In this document: positions 44,142 to 52,463 of the stretch, piece by piece
Layout: every line of letters begins with the position of its first letter
Position numbering within the stretch: the first letter of the stretch is position 1
Assembly: GCA_001687465.1 (NCBI GenBank)
Contig: LVLI01000309.1
Location: 1 to 52,463, forward strand
Origin: Halocafeteria seosinensis
Taxonomy: Eukaryota > Sar > Bigyra > Bicosoecida
Length of the DNA stretch: 52,463 bases
Direction: 5' to 3'
Made by a program: the position numbers and the translations under genes
Notes under the pieces: generated by a model
Database searches by the model: none
Seen by the model: only the letters and a program-made list of their open reading frames with translations
Told to the model about the DNA's origin: nothing

Positions 44142-45728
44142 CTAGACGTGTCCTTGCCTCCCGATGTACGCAAGATCGTTCTGGAGGCTTGTCATATTCC
44201 AGTCCTCCAAAAAACGCTGAATCGCATTACTTACTGCGTCGGATTCATGGACGATGTTGGTTTTGATTATCTGCGCGGTATGAGTGAGGCTGTGCATGCG
44301 TGCGTGTGTCCGAGTGTTCACGGTCCCTACTTACCGCCCTTTGCTGCGAAGAGATTTCTCCTTTCTGATATAGAAATGCAACCACGCGAAGACAAAGTGC
44401 TACATTATTTATGTCAAAACATCTAGGCGCCATAGTTTGAGAAGGGGGTCGAACCGATGTATCGACACGTAGCTCGCCGTCCTCTGGTGTGGTGGTCACC
44501 GGTAGCCCGAGTTGGTCGCCAGGTACGATGTGACGTGAACTGCCGTTAATTTTCTCTGCTGACTTCGCCGCAAAATGTCGAATACCAGCGTCATTGTGTC
44601 TTGATAGCTGGAGGCTCCTGTTGTGGAGATCGTAAAGTCGAAAATTTGGAGTGTCGTTTTCCGCGGTGCTAGACTTCCGCGTGGAATCGACGGAGCTCTT
44701 GAAAAGTTCCATTACCATCTTCTTCTTCCTAGCGGACTTCTTTGCTTTATGGTGTTCGCGACCTTGCTTTTGTATATCATCATGCGTGCTTTCCTCATTA
44801 GCTGCAATCTTACGTCTTCTTGAAGAGTCGTCCGTGGAGCGAGAGCGAATACGCGAAGGGGTGGGGCTCATGGGACGCTTTCTCCTGTTTTTAGTAGGGT
44901 ACCCAGTGCTGTCTTCTATCGAATCTTCACGTTCATGACCATCAGACGTGTCACCCTCCTGGTTGCCGTCATTGGTGGAAAATGAAAACAGAAATGGCTC
45001 AGTTGTTGATCGTGGCTGTGGCATCACATCCTTAAAGACGTCAGATGCAGACTCAGAGATGTGAAACTGAGTCTGTAATTCTCCTTCGCGTTGCTGACTT
45101 GCGTGCCCGCTTCTTTGGCTCAATTTCTTCATGGGGTGCCGGTTTTGTTTATTCTTCGACGCTAAGACGTTCTGCACCTTCCCTTCTTCTAGAAGTCTTA
45201 GGAAGCCTCTCCAATGGATGGACTTTTCGAAGGGAGATCGTAATGCATGAGCCAACACGAAGAATTCATGTTCATCGAAGTCAATGTTGAATAGGCCCAG
45301 TGCTTGTCGAAACTTGTCGAAGTTCACATATCCTGTATTTTGTTGGTCAAGCATCTGCGGTGCTTCGGACAATTAAGTATTATGCTTTCACTAGCCACAA
45401 CAAGAAAGTCTATATTTTATCTTACCCGAAATATGGACTCCAGGTCGTTTTCCCCGACACCCTGTGTAGCTAACTTCAGCTTAAGATTTCCGGCTAACTC
45501 GTAAGGATCTATCCGCTGTGTCTGAAGCGATCGCTGGTGGGGCGCTGTTCGCTTGGGGAGGGAAGAGGCAGCTTCATCCACCAGAGCCAGCTTATCTACG
45601 AGTTCTGACAGGTCTTGTGCTCTTGTCCGTTTTTTCTTAATGTTCGATTGTACTGGGTGTGGAACATGTCGGTGGCGATGATGTCCATGCTGGTGTGAAG
45701 TCGACGAGGCCGGCATTGTGGTCCTCAT
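44142..45728 (-). CDS. EF-hand-containing protein of unknown function
   Basis: Three exons (complement of 44142-44270, 44335-45354, 45426-45728) give 483 aa. The N-terminus is His/Arg-rich (HQHGHHRHRHVPHPVQSNIK). A paired EF-hand-like region at about residues 75-165 spans the first intron: NDLESIFR-MLDQQNTGYVN, FDKFRQALGLFNIDFDEHEF, then SIHWRGFLRLLEEG; Ca2+ ligands are poor. The centre is Ser/Arg/Lys-rich and disordered. The C-terminal 70 residues are helical again (VVAFLYQKGEISSQQRAIIK, AIQRFLEDWNMTSLQNDLAY). The layout resembles basal-body and ciliary EF-hand proteins but no named family was recognised. The SRP RNA ends about 95 bp upstream on the same strand. Confidence 0.65.
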
Positions 45729-45813
45729 GATCGGCAGTGCGGCTAATATGCTCGGTTTCAAGACAACATCAATCAAATTGGGAACTGTCACATTATGCAA
45801 ACATGGCAGAAAC

Positions 45814-45822
45814 AAAAAAAAA
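45814..45822 (-). terminator. Pol III oligo-T terminator of the SRP RNA
   Basis: Nine consecutive T residues on the minus strand directly after the last paired part of the SRP RNA, as expected for RNA polymerase III. Confidence 0.75.
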
Positions 45823-46102
45823 CATAGAGTCAGCCACCCCCGCAAATTGGCCGAAGCACTCGCGGTCCCTTCACTAACGAAAGCCCCGGCTTTAAGGCTG
45901 TTCCGTTGCCGGCCTAGACCCGGTTCACCGGTGTTTAACAACACGGGACACCCCAGCCTCCGCCGGTTTGCCCCTGTTGACTCCCGTTTTGAAGTGGACG
46001 AGTGGGCCTGTTGGACCCGAAAGCCCAACCATGGATGCAGGGAGGCTTTCCCTTTGCCCGTGCCCCGCTCGGTTACAGGGGGCGCGACTCCCCCGGCCAG
46101 CA
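45823..46102 (-). ncRNA. SRP RNA (7SL), signal recognition particle RNA
   Basis: On the minus strand a GC-rich block of about 280 nt matches eukaryotic SRP RNA. The S-domain core reads GGTGAACCGGGTCTAGGCCG, then GCAACGGAACAGCC, then TTAGTGAAGGGACCGCG; the vertebrate sequence is GGUGAACCGGCCCAGGUCGG, AAACGGAGCAGGUC, UCAGUAGUGGGAUCGCG. The helix-8 asymmetric loop (CAACGGAACAG) is therefore intact. The 5' end has an Alu-domain layout, GGGGG..CCCCC stem followed by the UGUNR motif TGTAACC. Helix 5 arms pair: CACTCG with CGAGTG, GGCC with GGCC, TTGG with CCAA. Transcription would end at a run of nine T (complement of 45814-45822), a Pol III terminator. Open frames on both strands here are shadows. 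The exact 5' end is uncertain by about 10 nt. Confidence 0.85.
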
Positions 46103-46115
46103 TTGTACACAGCTC

Positions 46116-46183
46116 GGAGGCGAACCCACGCCTTCCGAACTTTGGAAAACCATGTTGCAAGAGCCTCGCCGCCATGGTTGCCA
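46116..46183 (-). promoter_or_regulatory. Possible upstream type-2 Pol III promoter (B-box and weak A-box) for the SRP RNA
   Basis: A B-box-like GGTTCGCCTCC (complement of 46116-46126) lies about 14 nt upstream of the SRP RNA 5' end; only one position differs from GGTTCGANNCC. A weaker A-box-like TGGCAACCATGG (complement of 46172-46183) lies about 45 nt further up. Upstream A/B boxes drive some yeast Pol III RNAs such as RPR1. The A-box match is poor, so this is a hypothesis. Confidence 0.35.
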
Positions 46184-46349
46184 GTCAGCTGTGGCTTTTG
46201 TGAACCTATTCTACTATTTATAAGGAATATTCCGCTGACACCACCTTCAACATTGCGCACCTCTGAACAAATTATGGAGGCTTCCTCGCCATTGTTTGGC
46301 ACCTCATTCCAACGCACGCGTTGGGTTGCTACAAAACAGTCAGTGGACA

Positions 46350-46826
46350 ATGTCCTTGTTAGGAGGAAGAGACTTGTATGAGGTGCTGGGGCTATCGCAC
46401 AACGCGACTCAGGATGACATCAAACAGGCATACAAAGTCCTTGCACGGAAGCATCATCCAGATAAGCAACGAGCACATACTTCTACTATGCAACATAGAG
46501 AAGATACTGATACCAATGGTGGCATTCATGCAGTGTTTCAAGACGTTCTAGAAGCGTATGAAACCCTAAAAGACGAGGAGAGACGTGAGGAGTATGACCG
46601 ACGTCGAGCCATGCTATGGAGCAAGGACCTGCATTACAGCTGTGAAATAAATCTGGCAGACATGAAATACATGGATGATGTGGAAATGTACACCGCTCCG
46701 TGTCGATGTGGAGGAGAATATGAAGTTGAGGAAGAGGAAGTGGAAAAGAACTGTAACATTGTTCCATGCAGCAGCTGCTCCTTGCGGGCTCGTATCAACA
46801 CTGCATACAGTAGCTCAGAATCTTGA
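46350..46826 (+). CDS. DPH4: DPH4/DNAJC24, J-domain plus CSL zinc-finger protein of diphthamide synthesis
   Basis: Intronless, 158 aa, the size of DPH4. An N-terminal J domain (DLYEVLGLSHNATQDDIKQA, HPD at residues 36-38, FQDVLEAYETLKDEERREEY) is followed by a DPH-type CSL zinc finger: YTAPCRCGGEYEVEEEEV, then IVPCSSCSLRARI, giving the CxC..CxxC iron or zinc site. DPH4 supplies electrons or iron to the radical enzyme DPH1-DPH2 in the first step of diphthamide formation on EF2. The start at 46350 is the first ATG in frame just before the J domain. The 5' flank up to the SRP RNA is about 250 bp and must hold its promoter. Confidence 0.92.
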   Translation: MSLLGGRDLYEVLGLSHNATQDDIKQAYKVLARKHHPDKQRAHTSTMQHREDTDTNGGIHAVFQDVLEAYETLKDEERREEYDRRRAMLWSKDLHYSCEINLADMKYMDDVEMYTAPCRCGGEYEVEEEEVEKNCNIVPCSSCSLRARINTAYSSSES

Positions 46827-47942
46827 GAGAACGACTTTGACACGATGTTCTATTTTACGTCAATAAAGTGGCAGAACAATGAGATGGTGCTTGCGCCTAC
46901 GAACTGGCAGTGCTTAGACTGTGTCATTTTGAGGAACACCTAAGAATATCTCCGTGGTTAAACTCAAATTGTCTGTAGGCGAATAGAGTCCATCTATCGT
47001 TTCGCGATGAACGAAGGAAACATGCGACATAACATTCAACCAAATATGATTCTAAAGAAAATTCATTGGTTTAAGCTTAAATGGTCTGAAGGCGAGGGGG
47101 TAGTAAATATCTCGTTAGAGTGAGAGCGAACCGTCTGCCACCGATCAGACGTCCATCAGAGCTGAAAGCGAGCTAACGCAAGTCCTACGGTGTTGTGTTG
47201 GGTCGATTGAGATTCAGTAATAATAAGGAAGGGTGAGGACTCCACTGAGGAGGCTGAAAATTGAGATATTTGTCACCAGGCGGATTACTACCAGTCTGCG
47301 AACCTGTAGCGCGGGTTCATCCGTGGTTTCGGAGAACTGATTTGAGCATCGACACGTTGTGAAGAATCTCTAGCTTGGAAATGCTTTCGGTGGTAAAAGC
47401 GTCGACGTACAATAAAATAGAGCGACACCAGAGGCGACAAGGAGAGGTAGGCATGCTTTCGATTGACCTAGTATATGCAGGGACGTTACAGAGAACATTG
47501 ACATTGTCCAATGGCTAGTAATTAAATATAACACTGCTTCAGTGGTCGAGAGGCAAGTGAGGTGAGATACGTCTGTCCGGGGGATGATACTTGGCATCGC
47601 GCGGTCGTGGAAGCTCAGCAAATATACACATTGAATCTTTTGTACGGTTTGCTGATGACGTCATCCTATCCATAATAGCAATAAGTATTATGTAAAGCTG
47701 GTAGATCATCCACCGTGGATGTAGTCCAAGCATGGTATTAAGCTTCACACGCTGGGGTGCCTAGGCACCGTGCCTTTTAGGAGTCGTCTTTGGAGTGAAC
47801 AACACCAAGCAAATGTTGGCTGGATGATATTGAAGCGTTCCACAGGAGACTCATTTTGTCATAACTGAGTCGTTGTGTGTTTATGCACTCATGCCAATCA
47901 TTGCTCGAACTAATGTATTGACTCCACAGGCAAGTCTATAAA
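46827..47942. other. Intergenic region with degenerate repeats and a possible RT fragment
   Basis: No intact gene was seen in 1.1 kb. An AATAAA at 46861-46866 could serve DPH4. Two related segments start near 46955 (GGTTAAACTCAAATTGTCTG) and 47068 (GGTTTAAGCTTAAATGGTCT). Near 47629-47695 a plus-strand frame reads ESFVRFADDVILS, resembling the F/YADD box of LINE reverse transcriptases, but flanking frames are broken, so at most this is transposon debris. Confidence 0.4.
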
Positions 47943-48524
47943 ATGGGAAAACGCAAATCAAAGAAACCTGCCCCCAAAGCCAAAGCACCCACAGTCAGCA
48001 AGACATTTCGGTGCCCATTCTGTCGGCATCCAAGTTCCTGTGAGGCACAACTGTAAGTGGAATGGCGTGAGTAAGACAGGATCGAGCACGTCGGCTTTCA
48101 TTGCTTATTCGCAGAAACAAGGAGGCAGAGACAGGAACCATTGGCTGCAGGGTGTGTGGACAGAACTTTCAATGCCGAATTCACTGTAAGTGTGCTGCTA
48201 GGTTACGCGTGTCATTGTATCGGCTTCATTGTTTCGTACCCTGCCGAGCCCTGTATCCCAGCACTATCTGAGCCTATAGACGTATACTGCGAGTGGATAG
48301 ATGCATGTACAAGAGAGCAGGAAGAGGGGGTTGGAGAGGATGGTGATGCAGCAGAGGGCAAAGAAGCGGAAGACGACAACGAGGAAGACGATGAGGATGA
48401 CGATGAGGATGATGACGACAACCACATTCCAAACACTTCTTACCGGCCAGGACAGCCATCTACAGGAGCGGTGTCAAGCGGCGGCGCCAGATATGAAGAT
48501 TTGGACAGTGAGGACGAGTCATGA
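47943..48524 (+). CDS. ELOF1: ELOF1/Elf1 transcription elongation factor
   Basis: Small zinc-ribbon factor that travels with RNA polymerase II through nucleosomes and in transcription-coupled repair. Three exons (47943-48052, 48115-48185, 48262-48524) give 147 aa. The basic start MGKRKSKKPAPKAKA, the zinc ribbon with CPFC and CRVC pairs (KTFRCPFCRHPSSCE, TIGCRVCGQNFQ) and the family signature LSEPIDVYCEWIDAC are all present. After the 80-residue core comes an acidic tail (EDDEDDDEDDDDNHIP and further Asp/Glu). Animal ELOF1 lacks this tail, yeast Elf1 has one of similar length. Exon phases were fixed by the RIH-SLSEPIDVY join. Confidence 0.95.
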
Positions 48525-49068
48525 GGTTTGTAAATTAGAAAGGAGAGGATTGTTAGAATGTTCATTCCTGGGCGAGCTGCAGCGCTCCATCATCTTCCAG
48601 TACTCTATGTGCCGTCAAACTAAAACATGTGTCCTGAACTGCTCTGGCCATCACCATAAAAAATGCAACAATGAACTCTCATAAACCTCTGTAGGGTTCA
48701 CGTACTTTCTATCATTGCTATGCAGGTAAGTTGTCTTCAATTGTCAGCTGCTTTGACCAAGGAGGCTATTGCTTGGGTCTATGCAGCTCCGCGGAAAGGT
48801 TCTACCTTTTACCCCAACCGAGTACGCAGAAGCTCTAAGGCTCTTGCTTAGCTTACCCCAGACTGCTGGGCTTAAGGGTCAGGAAGGGATTTACTGCGCG
48901 TGGATGAACTAGCTCATCATGCCCTGAGTTGTGCGGCCGAGGGATCGGCGACTCTGAGAACCAAGCGGCATCATGCGATCTGTAGGATCTTGCAGGGGAG
49001 AGACATCCCGAAGTGGCGAAAGAGCTAAAGTAATATCTGAGATCATGAAACTTGCTACAAGTGACCTC
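48525..49068. other. Intergenic region downstream of ELOF1
   Basis: No gene that I can support. Open frames on both strands are short and lack splice logic. The minus strand continues the decayed frame of the retrotransposon fragment described next. Confidence 0.35.
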
Positions 49069-49299
49069 AGATTCCCCCAAGAACTGATCTATTATGTGCA
49101 CATTCTCTCGCATCAGACAAACCGAAATCTTGGCAGTCACCAATTTCCGAAATTTCTTCCGTTCACCTACAAACGCCAACCTCATGACATACAGTTTCGA
49201 CAACCGCTTCAATAACCCCTTTGCACGAGCTCCAAAGCCTGTAGTGGTTTCCACAGCGAAAGGGATGATTTCACGATCATAATCCTTGAGATGGGCGTA
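49069..49299 (-). pseudogene. LINE-type (non-LTR) retrotransposon remnant, C-terminal end
   Basis: A minus-strand frame encodes about 77 residues with the pattern that follows the reverse transcriptase in many non-LTR elements: YAHLKDYDREIIPFAVETTT, then GARAKGLLKRLSKLYVMR and LVTAKISVCLMRENVHIIDQ. The PFAVETTTGFG..AKGLLKRL block corresponds to the conserved P-F/V-VETTG-FG..A..FL..L segment of those elements. No RT core or endonuclease flanks it; a (GT)n tract and unrelated sequence lie directly upstream. So it is a truncated fragment. Confidence 0.6.
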
Positions 49300-49306
49300 C
49301 GCGCCC

Positions 49307-49310
<4 letters not shown>

Positions 49311-49341
<31 letters not shown>

Positions 49342-49342
49342 C
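49311..49342. repeat. (GT)n dinucleotide microsatellite
   Basis: A run of about 14 GT units with a few variants (GC) at its edges. Shorter AC/GT runs occur near 4002-4015, 4761-4778 (TTC8 intron) and 12424-12441. Confidence 0.85.
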
Positions 49343-49810
49343 ACGTGCTGAGTTTGGCGTTCCCATCTTCCCTGCAGAGAGAGCGTGATGGCGTAGACGT
49401 CTCCCTTGCAACACCCTCCTGCCGTGCCACTAATGGCGTATATTATGTAGGTTGTTGGTTGTAGACGAAGGACTTATGCTTATGCCTGGGATAGACAAAA
49501 CTATGGCAAGGTTCTCGCGCCTAGTTCGGGTTGGGAATCGTTCGAAGGTTGGGTGTGAAAAGACGGTCCCAGGTGTTTAATTTTTGTGAATATCCCAGAT
49601 ATAGCCGAATTTGTGAAAACATTTGTCACTCTAACCCAGGCGCTCAATTTCAATTTTCACATATGGCCGCGTTAAGCTTCACAAGAGGCGTTCAGAACTC
49701 AGAGTCCTTCATTGGACATAAAGATAGGCATTGTAAGACTCAACTACAGCTAATAATACGGCACATAAGCAGAAAATTCACCTAAATCCGACGAAGCTAT
49801 ACTTTGCGCA

Positions 49811-52367
49811 ATGAATACTCGACGCACCACTCGCAACCAGGCTGCAGCAGCTGGCACACAGCAAGAGATACAGGAGCAAAATTACTACGCTACAACGGCC
49901 GCTTCGCATGAACAAAGGGACCACAATGAAGCAAAAGAGGAGGAAGAAGATATTGCAAGTAAGTACCCGTGCTCGAGTTTTGGTAAAACCGGAGAATATG
50001 CAGATATACGCGCGTATCTTTTTCTGCTCCAGCGGTGCTTGCTTCGATTTGGCGCTGTGGACCTCCCGTCGAAAATTTGGGAAGGCGTATGGAGGCAAGA
50101 ACCACAGCGTCTGACACGATGTCTCAAGGATGCCCCACAGCAACCGCTCATTTAGCCCTGGAAAAGCGGACGGTGCCATCCCAGAGGCTCAAATCCTACG
50201 GGGAGCCAACAAATAACCCCACTGAAAACGGGGTCCCCACATTTCTGCAGTAGAACCAGCGGTTCTTGTGGAGATGTGATGTTGAACTCCGATTCTCAGA
50301 AGCGTGTGCTTTCTTTGGAGTTATTCCAAACGTAAAGAAAGCAAATGCAGAAGGTGAGTGCGTCATGGCAGTCACATGCGAGTGCTTCATCACTTCTATT
50401 GCTGGATCCATTTGTTGCAGTGTATCATGTCCGGTCGACTACAGCGGAAGATGCAATGGATTTGAAAGCAACATTCTGTCCTAGCCAATGTCCAGGTAAG
50501 AAAGTTGGTGCAGCTTACCAATGCGGTTATACTCGTTTCTACGGGTGGTGATGCAGAGAAGCCATGGAGGGTTGTGAAATGCGTTCCGCCAACTAGAACG
50601 ACGAATGCCATACCCCCACGTAACAGGAAAACAATTCCATATGACACGAGGCAACTTGCTAAGGAGATACTGGCGAACATTGAGAGTCCCGCGACAAACC
50701 TTTCGAGTAGTTTCATTAAGAACACTTTGCAGCGATTTCTGCCACCCCACGCCCAATTGAGTGATACCCTGGTATCGAACGTCAAGAGAACCGCGTACAC
50801 AATGAAACTTGGCAAACCCGAAGAAAATACAAAGTTGATCCCTGCTCTGGCAGAACTCCTGCGCCAGAGAGGGCACTCATGTGAATACGAAGTAATTGAC
50901 AGAGAGAGAATGGAGTCTATAGCTCGCCAAAAAGAAAGGGTAAGAAGAAAAAGATTGGAACGGATGTACAAGCGGGAGCTGTCAACAGATGAGAAATTGG
51001 TACATGACATTAGGGAGAATGCCGACAATATACTTGGACTGGATCCCGGTGCTCAGTTTGTTTCATTTTTAGCGTTTGCTCCTGCTTTGACAGCGGTCGA
51101 AAGAATTCCTCCTGTGTTTTTCTCTGATGCATGCCACATGAGAGATACGGGATATCTTTTCTCAATGTGGGGACTGGGAGCGAACAAAGAATCCATCATG
51201 TTAGGCGCTGCATTCAACCTCTATCCTAAAAGTGAAGTTTCTTGGACTCAATTCTTTCAGTTCATAAAGCGTCATTTTGGGAGCATTGACCAACGAGGAA
51301 CCACAGTGATAATGGATGCGGATAAAGGTGAAGCTGCAGGGTTTTCTTATGCATTCAATGAAGCATATCCCTTCCTTTGCTCCAGACATCGGAAATCAAA
51401 CTTTCCACAGAACTTTGGTCGAGCGGGACACAAACTAAAACGCCTGTACGATAGTGTCGTGTCATCTTGCACTGCAGATGACTACAGTGAGGCAGTAGGA
51501 AAAATGCAGGCGCAAGTTCCGGCAAACCAATACGAGTATATCATGCGAGTTTCACCACATATGCAATTTTTATATCAAGCTTGTCACAGGGAGGAAAATG
51601 TATCTGTCAATACGATGGGTTATCATTCCACGAGCTGCGCAGAAAGCATGAACCAAGCGATGGAACCTGTGCGCAAATGCAAATTCTTTGAGGGACTCTT
51701 AGCTTTGATTCACGGAGAATCTAAGAGATTTGCTGGACGGCAGCGCTCTGTTTCCAGAGCAGTATCAGAAGAGAAGGTACTCACGCCGGCTGGAGAAGAA
51801 ATATTGGAGGCCTTGGAACTAGTTCGTCGTCGATACTCATCCACAACACAAATATGGAGGCCCCGGAGCAATACTCCTTCAGTACAGCTACATTCGGGAA
51901 AACGCTGCCGAGATGTGGATTTGACAACGTTCCAGTGCTCTTGCGGGACTCCTAAAGTAAAAGCGCAGCCCTGCCCTCACGTGTATATTGCCGGTAGAGC
52001 CGCCGGTTTGCCTCCACATTCGATCTTCCCGAACAACTATTACCATGTCAGTACATGGAGACTACAGTTTCCTCTTAACCAGCGATTCCGGGCAGTGTCT
52101 AAGGAGGACGTACTGGAGTTTGCGCAATTGTCAAATACACATTTGCAGGTACCCTCATTAGCTCCGAGTGGGCCTGGGCGCCCAGGAAACCATGAACGGT
52201 TTCGAGGAATTGATGAGCAAACAATGCGCAGGGCCACTAAGTGCTCAAAGTGCAAACAATTTGGGCATAACAAGAGGAATAAATCGTGCCCGTTGCACCC
52301 TCGTAGGGCCACGTCAAATATCAGCGCGTCGGCAGCAGGAAGATTGACGACAATGAGTTCCGCATAA
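49811..52367 (+). mobile_element. MULE (Mutator-like) DNA transposase, apparently intact
   Basis: Five exons close in phase (49811-49958, 50033-50172, 50254-50353, 50421-50495, 50557-52367; 757 aa). Confidence is high for the last two exons and moderate for the first three. Order of domains: Ala/Gln-rich N-terminus; a MuDR-type N-terminal zinc-binding segment (KATFCPSQCP, then PWRVVKCVPP); the MULE catalytic core with FFSDACHMRDTGYLFSMWG (first Asp), TTVIMDADKGEAAGF (second Asp) and the SCAESMNQAME helix (acidic third residue); a SWIM finger, FQCSCGTPKVKAQPCPHVYI; and a C-terminal zinc knuckle, CSKCKQFGHNKRNKSCPLH. No stop or frameshift interrupts it. Terminal inverted repeats were not found: the right end may lie beyond the window and no left TIR partner is visible. 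It could be an active element or a domesticated MULE gene. Confidence 0.85.
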
Positions 52368-52463
52368 ATATTGCGAGAACCGCTTACTCTGCATGTCCAT
52401 TCACAAGTCATTTTCCTGTTTCCATGAATACTCTAAATATACTTTCTGCGCACCAATTACCAG

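Noticed and set aside
45718-46381. Long overlapping ORFs on both strands with a Met-Ala-Ala-Arg style start
   Set aside because: They overlie the GC-rich SRP RNA, which lacks stop codons by composition; no protein family matches.
48212-48459. Minus-strand Ser/His repeat ORFs
   Set aside because: Antisense of the ELOF1 acidic tail.
50178-50200. B-box-like GGCTCAAATCC
   Set aside because: No tRNA fold around it; it lies within the MULE gene region.
1-52463. CRISPR arrays, bacterial operons, ribosome binding sites, prophage
   Set aside because: All genes are intron-bearing eukaryotic genes; no array of repeats and spacers and no bacterial signals were seen.

Overview
This is nuclear DNA from a gene-dense eukaryote. 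Nearly every gene is split by short GT-AG introns, mostly about 43-110 bp. Genes alternate strand, with gaps of 24-150 bp between many convergent pairs and about 90-510 bp between divergent starts. The content points to a free-living flagellated protist or alga: the BBSome subunit TTC8/BBS8, the axonemal inner-tubule proteins CFAP45 and CFAP52, an Rh-type ammonium transporter, an ELO elongase and a DUF3598-like calycin. The lineage cannot be fixed from the sequence. The DUF3598-like domain is only a weak hint of an algal line.

Layout. 0-7 kb: the N-terminal end of DDB1, an uncharacterised acidic/Ser-rich protein, a hidden multi-exon gene, TTC8 and a MaoC-type hydratase that shares a 91-bp promoter with TTC8. 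7-16 kb: a second hidden micro-exon gene, the Rh transporter, a chain of candidate exons leading into a ubiquitin-like plus DUF3598-like protein, and a single-SANT Myb protein. 16-27 kb: an ERLEC1-like ER lectin, the E2 enzyme UBE2S, RPB5, a disordered scaffold, an ELO elongase and CTU2. 27-36 kb: a third hidden gene, a FERM-WW protein, then CFAP45 and CFAP52 head to head. 36-46 kb: glutaredoxin, SCaMC carrier, CCCH zinc-finger protein, a MIC13-like small protein, an SLC44/PNS1 choline-transporter-like protein and an EF-hand protein. 45.8-46.1 kb minus: an SRP (7SL) RNA gene. 46-52 kb: DPH4, ELOF1, LINE-type debris, a GT microsatellite and an intact five-exon MULE transposase.

Gene models were built by hand: splice sites were chosen by GT/AG, by phase closure (every stated CDS sums to a multiple of three) and by agreement with known families. 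Four stretches that look empty when only long ORFs are considered (3.4-4.5, 7.4-9.1, 11.6-12.7 and 27.3-28.6 kb) resolve into phase-consistent chains of 24-250 bp exons. These are the least described protein-coding content here.

The genes are mostly housekeeping (transcription, tRNA and diphthamide modification, ubiquitin, ER quality control, transport) plus a ciliary subset. The clearest functional pairing is CFAP45/CFAP52, two B-tubule inner proteins known to act together, transcribed divergently from one 513-bp interval.
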